Notes: generated by a model from the sequence alone, not told the origin. DNA of 64,000 nt from an uncultured Gemmatimonadota bacterium (GCA_903910555.1 CAIVZZ010000003.1:1-64000); one strand, 5' to 3'. Shown: positions 10,228 to 24,739, numbered from the stretch's first letter. A program made the numbers and translations.

Positions 10228-11816
10228 TTCGCCTCCAGCACTTTGATCTTGAGGTTGCCCATCAGCTGCAGCAGTTCCGACTGCCGCGATAGTCCACCGA
10301 GCACGAACCGCAGATGCGCGGCGTCGGCGGGGAACTCGCCAAAGGTCGGGTCGACTGCCACCCAATCGCCGAGCCACACTTCCGCCCAGGCGTTGTAATA
10401 GAACTTTCCGTTCACGTACAGCAGCCCTGTCGCAACACGCGCCGGAATTCCGAGCGAGCGCACCAACGCCACGTACAGCTGCGTGTGCTCGTTGCAGTCC
10501 CCCTTCATCGAATGCAGCACTGCCAGCGCATTCGGCACGCCGCCGGTCACGACTTTCGCGACCGAATCGGAAACCCACCCGTGCAGTTTCTGCGCGATTG
10601 CCTTTGGGGCGCGTTCGTCGCCAACAATCGCGAGCGCCTTGCGAATGATCTCGGGATTGTGAGCCTGCAACAGCGGCTCCTCAGCGAGTTCATGCTTGAA
10701 TTGCACGCGCATTTCCTTCGAGTGCATTTCCCGCCAGCCCGGCTGGTTAACACCGATGGTCGCGTTTTTTTCGCGCGTCACCTTCAGTGTGTCACCGCTG
10801 AAATGCTGCCGGCCGCCGTCGAGATCGTAGCCTTTGAGGTTCGATCCGCCGAGTTCCACCGTGAATGAGAGCAGCTTCGCGCGCCCGAACTTCGCGCCCG
10901 CCGCAATCGCGGTGCGCTCGAGAATATCTCCGGTTCCAGCATTCGACGCCGTCGCGCGATCACGCGCGATACGCCAATTCTCAAACGCCAGTTCGTACGC
11001 GGTGCGCCGCAGCGTGATCCCATCGGGCTGCGAGACCTGCACCATCCGCCCCTGCGCGTCAAGCCACCCCGCGAATCCATCTTTCGCTTCTGGAACGGTC
11101 GCGTGCCATGCGCGCACGGTATCGGTGAGCACGCTCACCCATTCTCCCTTGTCGTCGTCGTACTTCGCGCTGTCCACCAGCGTGAACAGCGACTCGGCGT
11201 CGATCTTGAATGTCGTCGCCGCGGTGTTCATCGTCGCGGGATCGAACGTCGGCAGCGCGTATGAGCGCCCGACTTTTGGTTTGTCGCCGAGCGCGATTGC
11301 GATCGGTATCACCGGCGGCAGCACAACGGGGCCGTGCACGCTCACGCGCTGACTGTCGGTGGCGGCAGGCCCGGTGTACTTGGCATAAACAACTGCTGAA
11401 TCGCCGTCTGCGCGGCCGCCCGTGCGAATCGATGGATTCCGCGAGTCGATCTGCGTTTCGAACGACTTGAGCGAAAGTCCGCGCGAAAGCTTCACCACGG
11501 ATCGCTTCGACGTTCTCTCCAGCGCGCCGCCAACGGGAAAATCCGCGACGAAATAATCGACGGCGTCGATCTCGGTCGGAAGCGTGTCGATCGTCGTCGA
11601 CGCAAAACCGATCACTTTGCCGCCCTGCTCAACAGAGAAGTACGTCGCGCTCGGACTCAGCCGCAGCGCGGCCTCGGCAAGTTTCTGGGGGTGCCCCTGA
11701 TAGAACTCGCGCCGCACGAGCATCGTCAGCCCGCCGCTCCACGCGCCAAGAATTGCAATCGCGGTGAGAAGTCTGAGCTGGCCGCGGCGCGCAAACTGCC
11801 TTGTTGAAGCGGGCAC
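10224..11816 (-). CDS. Transglutaminase-like domain protein, membrane anchored
   Basis: N-terminal TM; 'MKGDCNEHTQLYVALVRSLGIPARVATGLLYVNGKFYYNAWAEVWLGDWVAVDPT'. Confidence 0.8.
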   Translation of the reverse strand: MPASTRQFARRGQLRLLTAIAILGAWSGGLTMLVRREFYQGHPQKLAEAALRLSPSATYFSVEQGGKVIGFASTTIDTLPTEIDAVDYFVADFPVGGALERTSKRSVVKLSRGLSLKSFETQIDSRNPSIRTGGRADGDSAVVYAKYTGPAATDSQRVSVHGPVVLPPVIPIAIALGDKPKVGRSYALPTFDPATMNTAATTFKIDAESLFTLVDSAKYDDDKGEWVSVLTDTVRAWHATVPEAKDGFAGWLDAQGRMVQVSQPDGITLRRTAYELAFENWRIARDRATASNAGTGDILERTAIAAGAKFGRAKLLSFTVELGGSNLKGYDLDGGRQHFSGDTLKVTREKNATIGVNQPGWREMHSKEMRVQFKHELAEEPLLQAHNPEIIRKALAIVGDERAPKAIAQKLHGWVSDSVAKVVTGGVPNALAVLHSMKGDCNEHTQLYVALVRSLGIPARVATGLLYVNGKFYYNAWAEVWLGDWVAVDPTFGEFPADAAHLRFVLGGLSRQSELLQLMGNLKIKVLEAK

Positions 11817-11821
11817 TCGCT

Positions 11822-12793
11822 CTAGCCGCTCTGCGCGTCGCGCGCGCGCCGGTAGAATGCTGCGGCGTCAACGGGGCGGCCCATGCGATCGAGCACGATC
11901 CCAACGCCTTTGAGCGCGCGCCAGTTCTCCGGCTCCAACTCCGACGCGCGTTCATACGCCTGAAGCGCATCCTTCAGGCGATCGAGTTTGTTCAGTGCCT
12001 CGCCAAGATAAAAATGCGCCGGCCCCGATTGCGGGCTGAGCTTCGCGACGTGCTCCAGCGGCTCAACGGCGTCGCGCCATTTCGCACGGCGGCAGGCGAG
12101 AATCCCCTGCTGCAGCAACACTTCCGGATCGTCGCCGCGCAGTTTGGCCGCGCGCTTCAACTCGGCTTCTGCGTCATCATATCGCAAACGGTTCGAAAGT
12201 ATCGTCGCGCGCGCGCAGCGCAGCACGACGCCATCCGCACCGGCATCAATGGCACGCATGAGAATGCTCAGCGCGCCCTCGATGTTGCCGCGCTTGTCGA
12301 GTGCATTCGCGAGTGCAATCGCCGTTTTCACGTCGCCCGGGTGTGCCTCATGCACGCTTTTGAGTTCTGCGAGCGCGGGGAGCGGCGTTGGCGGCGCGAC
12401 ATTGCGCTGACTGATGGCCGGCGTGCGAAGTGAGCGCAGCGGTGGTGCGGGCGAAACGGGCACAGCATTCGACGGCGCCGCAGCCGACGTGCTCCGGAGC
12501 GCAGCGTTGAGCGTATTCTCGCGCGGGCGCGATGTGGCGGAGGTCCCCGGACTCGGCTGCGCCTGATCGACAAAAGTCGCACCGCCGCGCGACTCGGCAT
12601 CGTCGCTGATATCGAACGACCATTCGCCGCAGACGGGCGGCTCGCGAACGGCAGTTGCCGCATCGGCGTCGCTGTCGTCACCGTCGCGGCCCTTCTCGCC
12701 GACGGGGACAAGCGGCATTCCCTCGAACACGCCGAGCGGGAGCTGCTCGGGGTCGATCGGAGAAATACCGAGGGGTGGGGTACGATCCGTCAT
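11822..12793 (-). CDS. TPR-repeat protein
   Basis: C-terminal TPRs: 'GPAHFYLGEALNKLDRLKDALQAYERASELEPENWRALKGVGIVLDRMGRPVDAAAFYRRA'. Confidence 0.75.
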   Translation of the reverse strand: MTDRTPPLGISPIDPEQLPLGVFEGMPLVPVGEKGRDGDDSDADAATAVREPPVCGEWSFDISDDAESRGGATFVDQAQPSPGTSATSRPRENTLNAALRSTSAAAPSNAVPVSPAPPLRSLRTPAISQRNVAPPTPLPALAELKSVHEAHPGDVKTAIALANALDKRGNIEGALSILMRAIDAGADGVVLRCARATILSNRLRYDDAEAELKRAAKLRGDDPEVLLQQGILACRRAKWRDAVEPLEHVAKLSPQSGPAHFYLGEALNKLDRLKDALQAYERASELEPENWRALKGVGIVLDRMGRPVDAAAFYRRARDAQSG

Positions 12794-12895
12794 TGGTATT
12801 GAATCTATCGGGAGGCGGGGGCGGGCGGCCAACGGTGTATGCTATTACCCCGCCCGCTTGTTTCGGTGTGCCGTCCCCGTCAGTTTTATCAGGCT

Positions 12896-15727
<2,832 letters not shown>

Positions 15728-15735
15728 ATCCAGCG

Positions 15736-15763
15736 ACGCGGCGCGCGCGAGCGCGCGCCGCGT
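15736..15763. terminator. GC-rich perfect inverted repeat between convergent genes (bidirectional terminator candidate)
   Basis: ACGCGGCGCGCGC-GA-GCGCGCGCCGCGT, 13-bp arms, between uvrA and the RCC1 gene stops; no U-tract. Confidence 0.5.
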
Positions 15764-15767
15764 TGGA

Positions 15768-17396
<1,629 letters not shown>

Positions 17397-17462
17397 CGGC
17401 GCGCGGTATAGCTTTCAGATAACCGCTTTCCCGGCACCGTCGTCATTTAATACCGCAAATAT

Positions 17463-18131
17463 ATGGTTTCTCTTCTCGACATTATCGGACCCGTCATGGT
17501 CGGGCCGAGCAGCAGCCATACCGCCGGGGCATGTCGGCTCGGCCTGCTCGCGCGCTGCCTTGTTGGCGGCACGCCGGACAAGGCACGCCTCGAACTGCAC
17601 GGCTCTTTTGCGCGCACGGGCGAAGGACACGGTACCGATAAAGCGCTCGCCGCCGGACTCATGGGGTTTCGACCTGACGACGAGCGCATTCGCACGGCAC
17701 TCGAGATAGCGGAGCGCGAGGGACTTCAGTACCGATTCGAAAAGACGACGCTCGGCGAAGAGCTTCATCCGAACAGCGTTCGTCTGACGGTGGAGCGTGG
17801 CCAGCATTCGCACGTGATGGTCGGCTCGTCGCTCGGGGCCGGCCGGGTCTTTGTCACCGAGATCGACGGCTACCCCGTGGAGGTTCACGGCAATTCGCAC
17901 ACGATCGTGTTGCTGGCCGAAGATGTGAAAGGATCGATCGCGCGTATCGCGGCGATTCTCGCCGAGGATGACTGCAACATTGCGACGCTGAGGCTGACAC
18001 GAAAAGAGCGCGGCGGCGATGCGTTTATGGTGATCGAAGTCGATGAAGAGCCCGGCGAAAATGTCCGCGATGAAATTCGGAAGTTGAAGTGGGTGCGTTG
18101 GACGCATCGGCTCGACAAGGTCTCGGCATAG
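17463..18131 (+). CDS. sdaAB: L-serine ammonia-lyase, iron-sulfur-dependent, beta subunit
   Basis: 'SLLDIIGPVMVGPSSSHTAGACRLG' plus C-terminal ACT domain. Confidence 0.93.
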   Translation: MVSLLDIIGPVMVGPSSSHTAGACRLGLLARCLVGGTPDKARLELHGSFARTGEGHGTDKALAAGLMGFRPDDERIRTALEIAEREGLQYRFEKTTLGEELHPNSVRLTVERGQHSHVMVGSSLGAGRVFVTEIDGYPVEVHGNSHTIVLLAEDVKGSIARIAAILAEDDCNIATLRLTRKERGGDAFMVIEVDEEPGENVRDEIRKLKWVRWTHRLDKVSA

Positions 18132-18132
18132 A

Positions 18133-19017
18133 GTGTACTCGTCACTCGCTGCCGCAATCAGAGATGCTGAGTCGCAGGGAAAATCCCTCGGCGTCCTCGC
18201 GCTCGAAGTAGAATCCCGCGACCAAGCGCGCCCGGTCGCGGACATCCGCGCCGCACTCGGCCGCGCACTCGTGGTGATGCGCGGCGCAGTTGATCAGGGG
18301 ATGGTCGGCGATCTTCACTCGGCTAGCGGCCTCGTCGGCGGCGACGCCGCGAAGCTTCGGCACGGTCCGCCGGGCCCACTCGCTGGAACGCCGTTCCGCG
18401 ATGTTCTCGCGCGCGCGCTCGCCGTGCAAGAAGTGAATGCCGCGATGGGGGTGATTGTCGCCGCGCCAACCGCAGGTGGCGCAGGTGTTCTCCCCGCCGT
18501 GCTTACCGGCCTCGCCGCCGCGCGCGGAATTCCTGATGAGCAGATCATCACGGCACTCGCCACCGCCGGATTGATCGGTGCAGTCGTCGCCGAACGCGCA
18601 TCGCTTTCAGGAGCCGAGGGCGGCTGTCAGGCCGAGACCGGCGCTGCGGCGGGAATGGCCGCCGGCGCCGCGACCGAAATGCTCGGCGGATCACCCTCGC
18701 AAGTCGGCCACGCTGTCGCGCTCGCGCAGCAGGCCACACTTGGGCTGGTGTGCGATCCACTCGGCGGGCTCGTTGAGCTCCCGTGCGTTTTCCGAAATGC
18801 GACCGGCGCCGCAATTGCGCTCGCGGCAATCGAGATGGCACTCGCCGGAATCACATTCGCTATTCCCGCCGACGAAGTGATTGATGTAATGGGCGAGATC
18901 GGGCGCGAAATGGACGTGCGGTATCGGGAGACCGCGGGCGGCGGACTGGCCGCGACGCCAACGGGGAGGCGGCTGGCGAGAGAGAGAATGGTTCAGATCA
19001 AGCGATCCGGCGCATGA
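18133..19017 (+). CDS. sdaAA: L-serine ammonia-lyase, iron-sulfur-dependent, alpha subunit
   Basis: 'VIVAAPTAGGAGVLPAVL', 'GGCQAETGAAAGMAAGA', 'GLVCDPLGGLVELPC'. Confidence 0.93.
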   Translation: MYSSLAAAIRDAESQGKSLGVLALEVESRDQARPVADIRAALGRALVVMRGAVDQGMVGDLHSASGLVGGDAAKLRHGPPGPLAGTPFRDVLARALAVQEVNAAMGVIVAAPTAGGAGVLPAVLTGLAAARGIPDEQIITALATAGLIGAVVAERASLSGAEGGCQAETGAAAGMAAGAATEMLGGSPSQVGHAVALAQQATLGLVCDPLGGLVELPCVFRNATGAAIALAAIEMALAGITFAIPADEVIDVMGEIGREMDVRYRETAGGGLAATPTGRRLARERMVQIKRSGA

Positions 19018-19027
19018 GTTTCGGACA

Positions 19028-19068
19028 GACAACCTTGCTTAACCGACCAACAGAAAACAGTTAACTCG
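19028..19068 (+). repeat. Copy A of an intergenic repeat arm
   Basis: AACCTTGCTTAACCGACCAACAGAAAACAGTTAACTCG, 32/38 identical to copy B at 27991-28028. Confidence 0.55.
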
Positions 19069-19214
19069 TCGTACAGGTTGCCCTCGCATCGGCACCCTCG
19101 TCCCCTTTCTATATAGAAGGGAGCTCCCCGCTGGCGGTTTGTATGTGTCGGAGTGAAACTTCCGTGTGGCTCCAAACCGTATTGATCGCTGAAGCCCAAC
19201 TACCGAGAACTTCC

Positions 19215-19619
19215 ATGGTCACGCACGAAGACATTGTGAGCTTCCTGGACCGCCTTTCGGCGGACGGGGCGACACATTCAGAAGTGTCCGACGGAATCTG
19301 GAACGTCCGGCCCGCCGGCGCGCTCGATTTCGGCGTGGTGGTGCACTACTCGCCGCCGGTCGTTGTCCTGCGCATCAAGGTGATGGATCTTCCCGCCGCC
19401 GGCGCCCAGCGTTCGGCGCTGGAGCATCGCCTGCTCGAGCTCAATGGCAACGATCTGCTGCACGGTTCATACGGCATCCAGAAGAACGAAATCGTTCTGA
19501 CCGAGGCGCTCGAACTCGAGCATCTCGATTTTGAAGAATTCCTCTCCGCGTACGAAAGCATCACCCTGGCGCTCGCGTCGCACATTCGCGAACTGGCGTC
19601 GTTCCGCGAGGCTCGCTGA
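19215..19619 (+). CDS. YbjN-like / conserved hypothetical protein upstream of pspA
   Basis: MVTHEDIVSFLDRLSADGATHSEVSDGIWNVRP..; 2 nt from the pspA start. Confidence 0.6.
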   Translation: MVTHEDIVSFLDRLSADGATHSEVSDGIWNVRPAGALDFGVVVHYSPPVVVLRIKVMDLPAAGAQRSALEHRLLELNGNDLLHGSYGIQKNEIVLTEALELEHLDFEEFLSAYESITLALASHIRELASFREAR

Positions 19620-19621
19620 CG

Positions 19622-20383
19622 ATGGGCATCTTTGATCGCATCGCCACGCTGTTCAAGTCCAACATCAACGACCTGATCTCCAAGGCGGAGAATCCGGAGA
19701 AGATGCTGGACCAGATTTTGATCGACATGCGCAATCAGCTTGCGCAGGCCAAGCAGCAGGTGGCCAGCTCGATCGCCGACGAAAAGCGCCTGAAGGATCA
19801 GGCCGATGCCGAGTATAAATCGGCGCAGGACTGGGAGGCGAAGGCGATGCTCGCGGTGAAGGAAGGACGCGACGATCTGGCCAAGCAGGCGCTGCTGCGC
19901 CATACGGAGAGCCTGCAGCACGCCAACCAGCTCGAAGAGACCTGGAACGCGCAGCAGGCGACGGTTGAGAAACTGAAAAATTCACTGCGCGACCTCAACG
20001 ACAAAATCGAAGAGGCCAAGCGCAAGAAGAATCTGTTGCTCGCCCGTCAGCGTTCCGCGCAGGCGCAGCAGCGCATCGCGCAGACGATGTCGGGGATGTC
20101 GGAGAAAAGCGCGTTCGAGGCGTTCGCGCGAATGGAAGAAAAGATCGCGAACAACGAACGGCAGATCAAAGCGTCTGTTGAGATCGACGAAGAATTTTCG
20201 GGCGATCGTCTGCAGAGCGACTTCAAGAAGCTTGAGCGCGTGGCCGGTTCTGCGAGCGCCGATCAGCAGCTCACCGCGCTCAAGGAAAAGATGGGACTCC
20301 TTCCGCCGGGGAGCTCGGCACCCGCGCGCCAGCTCGGCGCGGGTGAAGAGACCGTCAACGCTGAGATTCGGGAGAAGAAGTAG
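19622..20383 (+). CDS. pspA: PspA/IM30 family protein
   Basis: MGIFDRIATLFKSNINDLISKAENPEKMLDQILIDMRNQLAQAKQQVASSIADEKRL.. Confidence 0.93.
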   Translation: MGIFDRIATLFKSNINDLISKAENPEKMLDQILIDMRNQLAQAKQQVASSIADEKRLKDQADAEYKSAQDWEAKAMLAVKEGRDDLAKQALLRHTESLQHANQLEETWNAQQATVEKLKNSLRDLNDKIEEAKRKKNLLLARQRSAQAQQRIAQTMSGMSEKSAFEAFARMEEKIANNERQIKASVEIDEEFSGDRLQSDFKKLERVAGSASADQQLTALKEKMGLLPPGSSAPARQLGAGEETVNAEIREKK

Positions 20384-20385
20384 CG

Positions 20386-21528
20386 TTGAATAGCGACATG
20401 GGCGCGGTTCGCCGCGTTCAGCTGCTGCCGGGGTTCACGGTGGTTTTACTCACCGTGCTCCTGCTCTGGCTCGCGAAGACCGTCGCCGACGTCCTGCTGT
20501 TCTTTTTTCTCGCGGTGCTCGTCGCGGTGTATCTCGACGCGCTCGCCGCATTTGTCGCCAAGCGAACGAAGACCGGTCCGCGCAGCGCGTTCGCGCTTGC
20601 CGTGGTCATCACGATCGCCGCGGTTGCGGGAATCGGTGCGCTGCTCGTGCCGCCGGTGGTCGAGCAAACGCACCAGCTCGTCGCGAGACTGCCGGAGTAT
20701 GCAGCGGCGTGGAAAGCGAGTCTCGCCGGTCTTGGCGAGCAGTTTCCGGCACTGAAGGCGCTCGTCACACCGGACAATCAAGCGCAAATCGTTTCCGGTG
20801 CGCTCGATCAAGCGCAGGGATTTCTTGGCGGACTCCTGCCGAAAGTCTTTAACATCGCGCACGGTTTTATCGACGTCGCGTCGATTCTCGTGATGGCGCT
20901 GTACCTGGCGCTGCACCCGGGCACGTATCGCGATTTTGTCGTGTCGATCACGCCACCCAAGCATCGCGAGGCGACGCGCGACGTGCTCGCCACACTCGGC
21001 GAGACGCTGCGCTCGTGGGTTCTCGCGCAGCTCTTCACGATGGCCGTGCTCGGTGCGCTCACCGCGATCGGGCTCAAACTGCTCAACGTTCCGTACTGGC
21101 TGACATTCGGATTGTTCAGCGGGCTCGCGGCGATCGTACCGTTCTTCGGCACGCTAATTTCAACCGTGGTGCCCGCGCTCTTTGTGCTCGGCGGCGCGGG
21201 CGGGCCGATTGGCGCGCTGTTCGTTCTCATGCTCGGCGTGGTCGTGCATTTGATCGAAGCGAATGTCGTCGCGCCGATCATCATGTCACGCGGGGTGCAC
21301 CTGCCGCCGGTCTTTTCGATTATGGCCGTGCTGATCGCCGGCACGCTGCTCGGGCCGCTTGGATTGCTGGTTGCGGTGCCGACGCTGTGCGTCGTCATGG
21401 TGCTCATCAGAAAAGTTCTCATTGAGCGCGTGTATGGCGATGTCAGCACCAATGAGGAGAAGCGCGAGGATGCTGAGCTCGCGCTCGCGCCGGCGAACTC
21501 CGCGCCCGGAGATTCCAGCAGCGCGTGA
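20386..21528 (+). CDS. AI-2E family transporter (PerM/YdiK type)
   Basis: Multi-TM; 'VGLKLLNVPYWLTFGLFSGLAAIVPFFGTLIS'-type motif, 'GVVVHLIEANVVAPIIMSRGVHLPPVFSIMAVLIAGTLLGPLGLLVAVP'. Confidence 0.88.
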   Translation: MNSDMGAVRRVQLLPGFTVVLLTVLLLWLAKTVADVLLFFFLAVLVAVYLDALAAFVAKRTKTGPRSAFALAVVITIAAVAGIGALLVPPVVEQTHQLVARLPEYAAAWKASLAGLGEQFPALKALVTPDNQAQIVSGALDQAQGFLGGLLPKVFNIAHGFIDVASILVMALYLALHPGTYRDFVVSITPPKHREATRDVLATLGETLRSWVLAQLFTMAVLGALTAIGLKLLNVPYWLTFGLFSGLAAIVPFFGTLISTVVPALFVLGGAGGPIGALFVLMLGVVVHLIEANVVAPIIMSRGVHLPPVFSIMAVLIAGTLLGPLGLLVAVPTLCVVMVLIRKVLIERVYGDVSTNEEKREDAELALAPANSAPGDSSSA

Positions 21529-21610
21529 TTTGAACGTGCGCGCGGGAATTCGGTAACGCGCGCGGTCTCATGGTGACACTTTTTGCGAGCCGCGGACGCA
21601 CTTTGCCGCC

Positions 21611-22333
21611 GTGCTCCATTTCGCGCTCGAACTCCGCAGCGTCACCAGACGCTATCGCGCCGGCGTCACCGGCTGCTCTGGCGAAATCATCGCGCTCGAT
21701 CGCGTGTCGCTCACCGTCGCGCCGGGCGAGTGCGTCGGTATCGCGGGCGCGCCAGGCTCCGGTAAAAGCACGCTGCTGCTGTGCGCCGCTGGAATTCTGC
21801 GACCGCACGAAGGCAGTGTGCACGCGGTTCCCGCGGCATTCGTCGCGCGCCGCGGCAGCAGTGAGGCGCAGCTCGGTTCGCACGCTGCGCTCACGCACGC
21901 GCTGCACGCCGCGCCGAAGCTGCTGTGTCTCGACGACCCGCTGGCCTTACTCGATGCCTCCGGTCGCGATCGCTACGTGTCGATCTTGCATGAGCTCCGG
22001 GGCGCGGGCGTCGCCGTACTCATCAGCGGGCGGAACGCAGAGACGATGGACAGCTGCACGTCGCGGTTGATCACGCTCGAGTCCGGGCGAATCTCCCGCG
22101 CTGTGCGGCGGCGGCGCACGCTGGAGCTCGAGGTCGGCATGCCGTCGTATGCGGCGATGGCGCTGGCGAATCGGATTCCAACCGTCCGCCGGCTTGGTCA
22201 GGCGCTCCGTGTCGCACTCGACGACATCACGGCCGAGGAAGTGCTCAGTGCGTGCCTCGCACTCGGCATTCGGGTGCACGGGTCGCGCGTCATTACAACC
22301 GGCGCGCCGGGGAGAGTCGCCGAGGCTGACTGA
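21611..22333 (+). CDS. Degenerate/shortened ABC-type ATP-binding protein
   Basis: Walker A GAPGSGKST, Walker B-like LLCLDDP, but no LSGGQ signature between them. Confidence 0.65.
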   Translation: MLHFALELRSVTRRYRAGVTGCSGEIIALDRVSLTVAPGECVGIAGAPGSGKSTLLLCAAGILRPHEGSVHAVPAAFVARRGSSEAQLGSHAALTHALHAAPKLLCLDDPLALLDASGRDRYVSILHELRGAGVAVLISGRNAETMDSCTSRLITLESGRISRAVRRRRTLELEVGMPSYAAMALANRIPTVRRLGQALRVALDDITAEEVLSACLALGIRVHGSRVITTGAPGRVAEAD

Positions 22334-22390
22334 CGGTGCGTTTGCGTGGTATCTTCGCACGAGTTCACACACGCCCTCACCAGCGCTCCG

Positions 22391-24739
22391 ATGGCCGACG
22401 TTCGCGACCAACTGCAGGCAGCGCTCGGGAGCGCGTTCACCATCGAGCGCGAGCTCCTGGGTGGCGCGATGAGCCGCGTGTTCGTCGCGACGGAGACTTC
22501 GCTGGGGCGCCGCGTGGCGATCAAAGTTTTGTCGCCGGAACTCGCGAACGCGATGAGCGCCGAACGTTTCCGGCGCGAAATCCAGATGGTCGCGCAGCTG
22601 CAGCATCCACACATCGTCCCGGTGTTCGCCGCCGGGGATGCCGACGGGCTGCTCTACTACACGATGCCGTTCGTAGAGGGCGAGACGCTTCGCGCGCGAT
22701 TGCTGCGCGACGGCAAGCTTCCGGTGGCGGAGGCGCTCTCACTTTTCATTGAGCTCGCGGACGCACTCGCCTACGCACATGGCCGCGGCGTCGTGCATCG
22801 CGACATCAAGCCTGAGAATGTTTTGCTCAGCGGGTCGAGCGGGCTGCACGCGACGCTTGCCGATTTCGGTGTCTCGCGCGCGCTCAGTGTGGCGACGGGC
22901 GCCGGGCGGCTCACGACGCAGGGTCTCGTACTCGGCACGCCCGCATATATGGCGCCCGAACAAATCGCCGGCGATTCAGGTGCCGACGAGCGCGCAGATA
23001 TTTACAGTCTCGGCCTGGTAGCGTACGAAATGCTCGGCGGTGGGTCGCCGTTCGAGGCGAAGTCACCGCAGGCACTGCTCGCGGCGCATGTCACCGTAGC
23101 GCCGCGTCCGCTCAATGCGCTGCGTGCCGACGTGCCGCCGGCACTCGGCGCGATTGTGATGCGGTGCCTGCAGAAAGATCCGGCGGACCGCCCGCAGTCG
23201 GCGGCCGATCTCGCCGCGCAGTTGCGCGCGGTGAGTTCCGGCGCGCACCCGGCACGCGTGCGCGCGACGCAGCAAAAGCGCGCGACGCTCGCGGTAATCC
23301 TCGTCACGTTTGTCGCGGCATTCTCCGCGGCGTACGCAGTCCGGCATCGCGCGCATCCGGGCGGGGCTGCGACGGCCTCCGCCTCGACTGCGTCGATATC
23401 GTCGATCGCAGTCACACCGCTCGTGAATGCCTCCGGAAACTCGGCCGATGATTATCTCGCCGACGGCATCACAGACGAGCTCAACTCGGCGCTCGGCAAA
23501 GCCGGGCTGAAGGTCATGTCGCGATCGTCAGCGTTCCGGTTCAGAGGGCGCAAGGATATCGACGACCGGCAGATTGGTGAAAGTCTCCATGTCGCGGCGG
23601 TGCTTGGCGGGACGATGTTTCGCGAAGGGAAAACGCTGCGGCTGACGGCGCATCTGACGAGAACCGCCGACGGCACGGAAATCTGGTCGGACAAGTTCGA
23701 CCGCCAGGCCAGCGGAATCTTTGCGATGCAGGACGACCTCACGCGCGAGATCGTTTCCAAGCTCAATGTCACGCTCAAAGGGAGCGCGCCAAGTCACGGC
23801 ACGGAGAACCTCGCCGCCTACGATTTGTATCTGCGCGGGCGCTACTTCTGGAATCAGCGGAGCAAGGCCGCGCTCGACTCGGCGATCAGAATTTTCAGCG
23901 AGGCCGTCGCGCTCGACTCAACCTACGCGCTCGCGTACTCCGGCCTCGCCGACAGCTGGACGCTGATGGGAACGTTCGGTTACGCGCCGGCGAAGGATGA
24001 ATTCCCCAAAGGCCGCGCCGCCGCCGAGCACGCGATTCGCCTCGACAGCACGCTCGCCGAACCGCACGTGTCGCTCGGCATGGTCGCGGAGTTCTACGAC
24101 TGGGATTGGGAGCGCGCACTGCGGGAGTTCGATCGTGCCGAGGCGCTGAATCCGAACTATGCGAGCACCTATCTGTTCCGCGGGTGGACCGTATCGCTCA
24201 CCGGCCATTACGCGGACGTGCTGCCTCTGTTCGAGCGCGCCAGGACGCTGGAACCGCTGTCGCTGACGATTAACGCCCGGGTCGGGACTATTCTGTTGAT
24301 TCTCGGCAGATATGACGATGCCGAGCGCCAACTGAAGGCCACGCTCGCGCTCGATTCGACCTTTGGCGTTGCCCGGATCGAGATGGCGAACTTGTACGCG
24401 ACAAAACGCAACTATGCGCGCGCTGTGCCGTTTCTTCCCGACATATCGCACGGGTTGGCGCTCGGATCCGCCTCGATTGCGGCATACGTGTACGGCCGCA
24501 CGGGGCGCCCCGATGAACTTCGTAAGCTCCTTGCCGATCTCACTGCCGCACGTGCGAAGCAGTATGTGCCGGCTGACGGATTCGTCGCTGCATACGCGCA
24601 GCTCGGGAATCTCGATGCCGCATTTGCCGAGCTTGAGCGCGCGGTGCAGGCGCGAGACTGGAGCGCGCTGATGATCGGGATGTATCCGGAATACGCGCCG
24701 CTTCGGGCGGACCCGCGCTATAAAAAAAATTCGGAGTGA
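22391..24739 (+). CDS. Serine/threonine protein kinase with TolB-N-like and TPR C-terminal region
   Basis: Kinase motifs VAIKVL, HRDIKPENVLL, DFGVSRA, GTPAYMAPEQ; then 'SIAVTPLVNASGNSADDYLADGITDELNSALGK' and TPRs. Confidence 0.93.
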   Translation: MADVRDQLQAALGSAFTIERELLGGAMSRVFVATETSLGRRVAIKVLSPELANAMSAERFRREIQMVAQLQHPHIVPVFAAGDADGLLYYTMPFVEGETLRARLLRDGKLPVAEALSLFIELADALAYAHGRGVVHRDIKPENVLLSGSSGLHATLADFGVSRALSVATGAGRLTTQGLVLGTPAYMAPEQIAGDSGADERADIYSLGLVAYEMLGGGSPFEAKSPQALLAAHVTVAPRPLNALRADVPPALGAIVMRCLQKDPADRPQSAADLAAQLRAVSSGAHPARVRATQQKRATLAVILVTFVAAFSAAYAVRHRAHPGGAATASASTASISSIAVTPLVNASGNSADDYLADGITDELNSALGKAGLKVMSRSSAFRFRGRKDIDDRQIGESLHVAAVLGGTMFREGKTLRLTAHLTRTADGTEIWSDKFDRQASGIFAMQDDLTREIVSKLNVTLKGSAPSHGTENLAAYDLYLRGRYFWNQRSKAALDSAIRIFSEAVALDSTYALAYSGLADSWTLMGTFGYAPAKDEFPKGRAAAEHAIRLDSTLAEPHVSLGMVAEFYDWDWERALREFDRAEALNPNYASTYLFRGWTVSLTGHYADVLPLFERARTLEPLSLTINARVGTILLILGRYDDAERQLKATLALDSTFGVARIEMANLYATKRNYARAVPFLPDISHGLALGSASIAAYVYGRTGRPDELRKLLADLTAARAKQYVPADGFVAAYAQLGNLDAAFAELERAVQARDWSALMIGMYPEYAPLRADPRYKKNSE

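Noticed and set aside
17415-18245. 276-aa minus-strand ORF opposite sdaAB
   Set aside because: Overlaps a well-supported gene; no recognizable domain.
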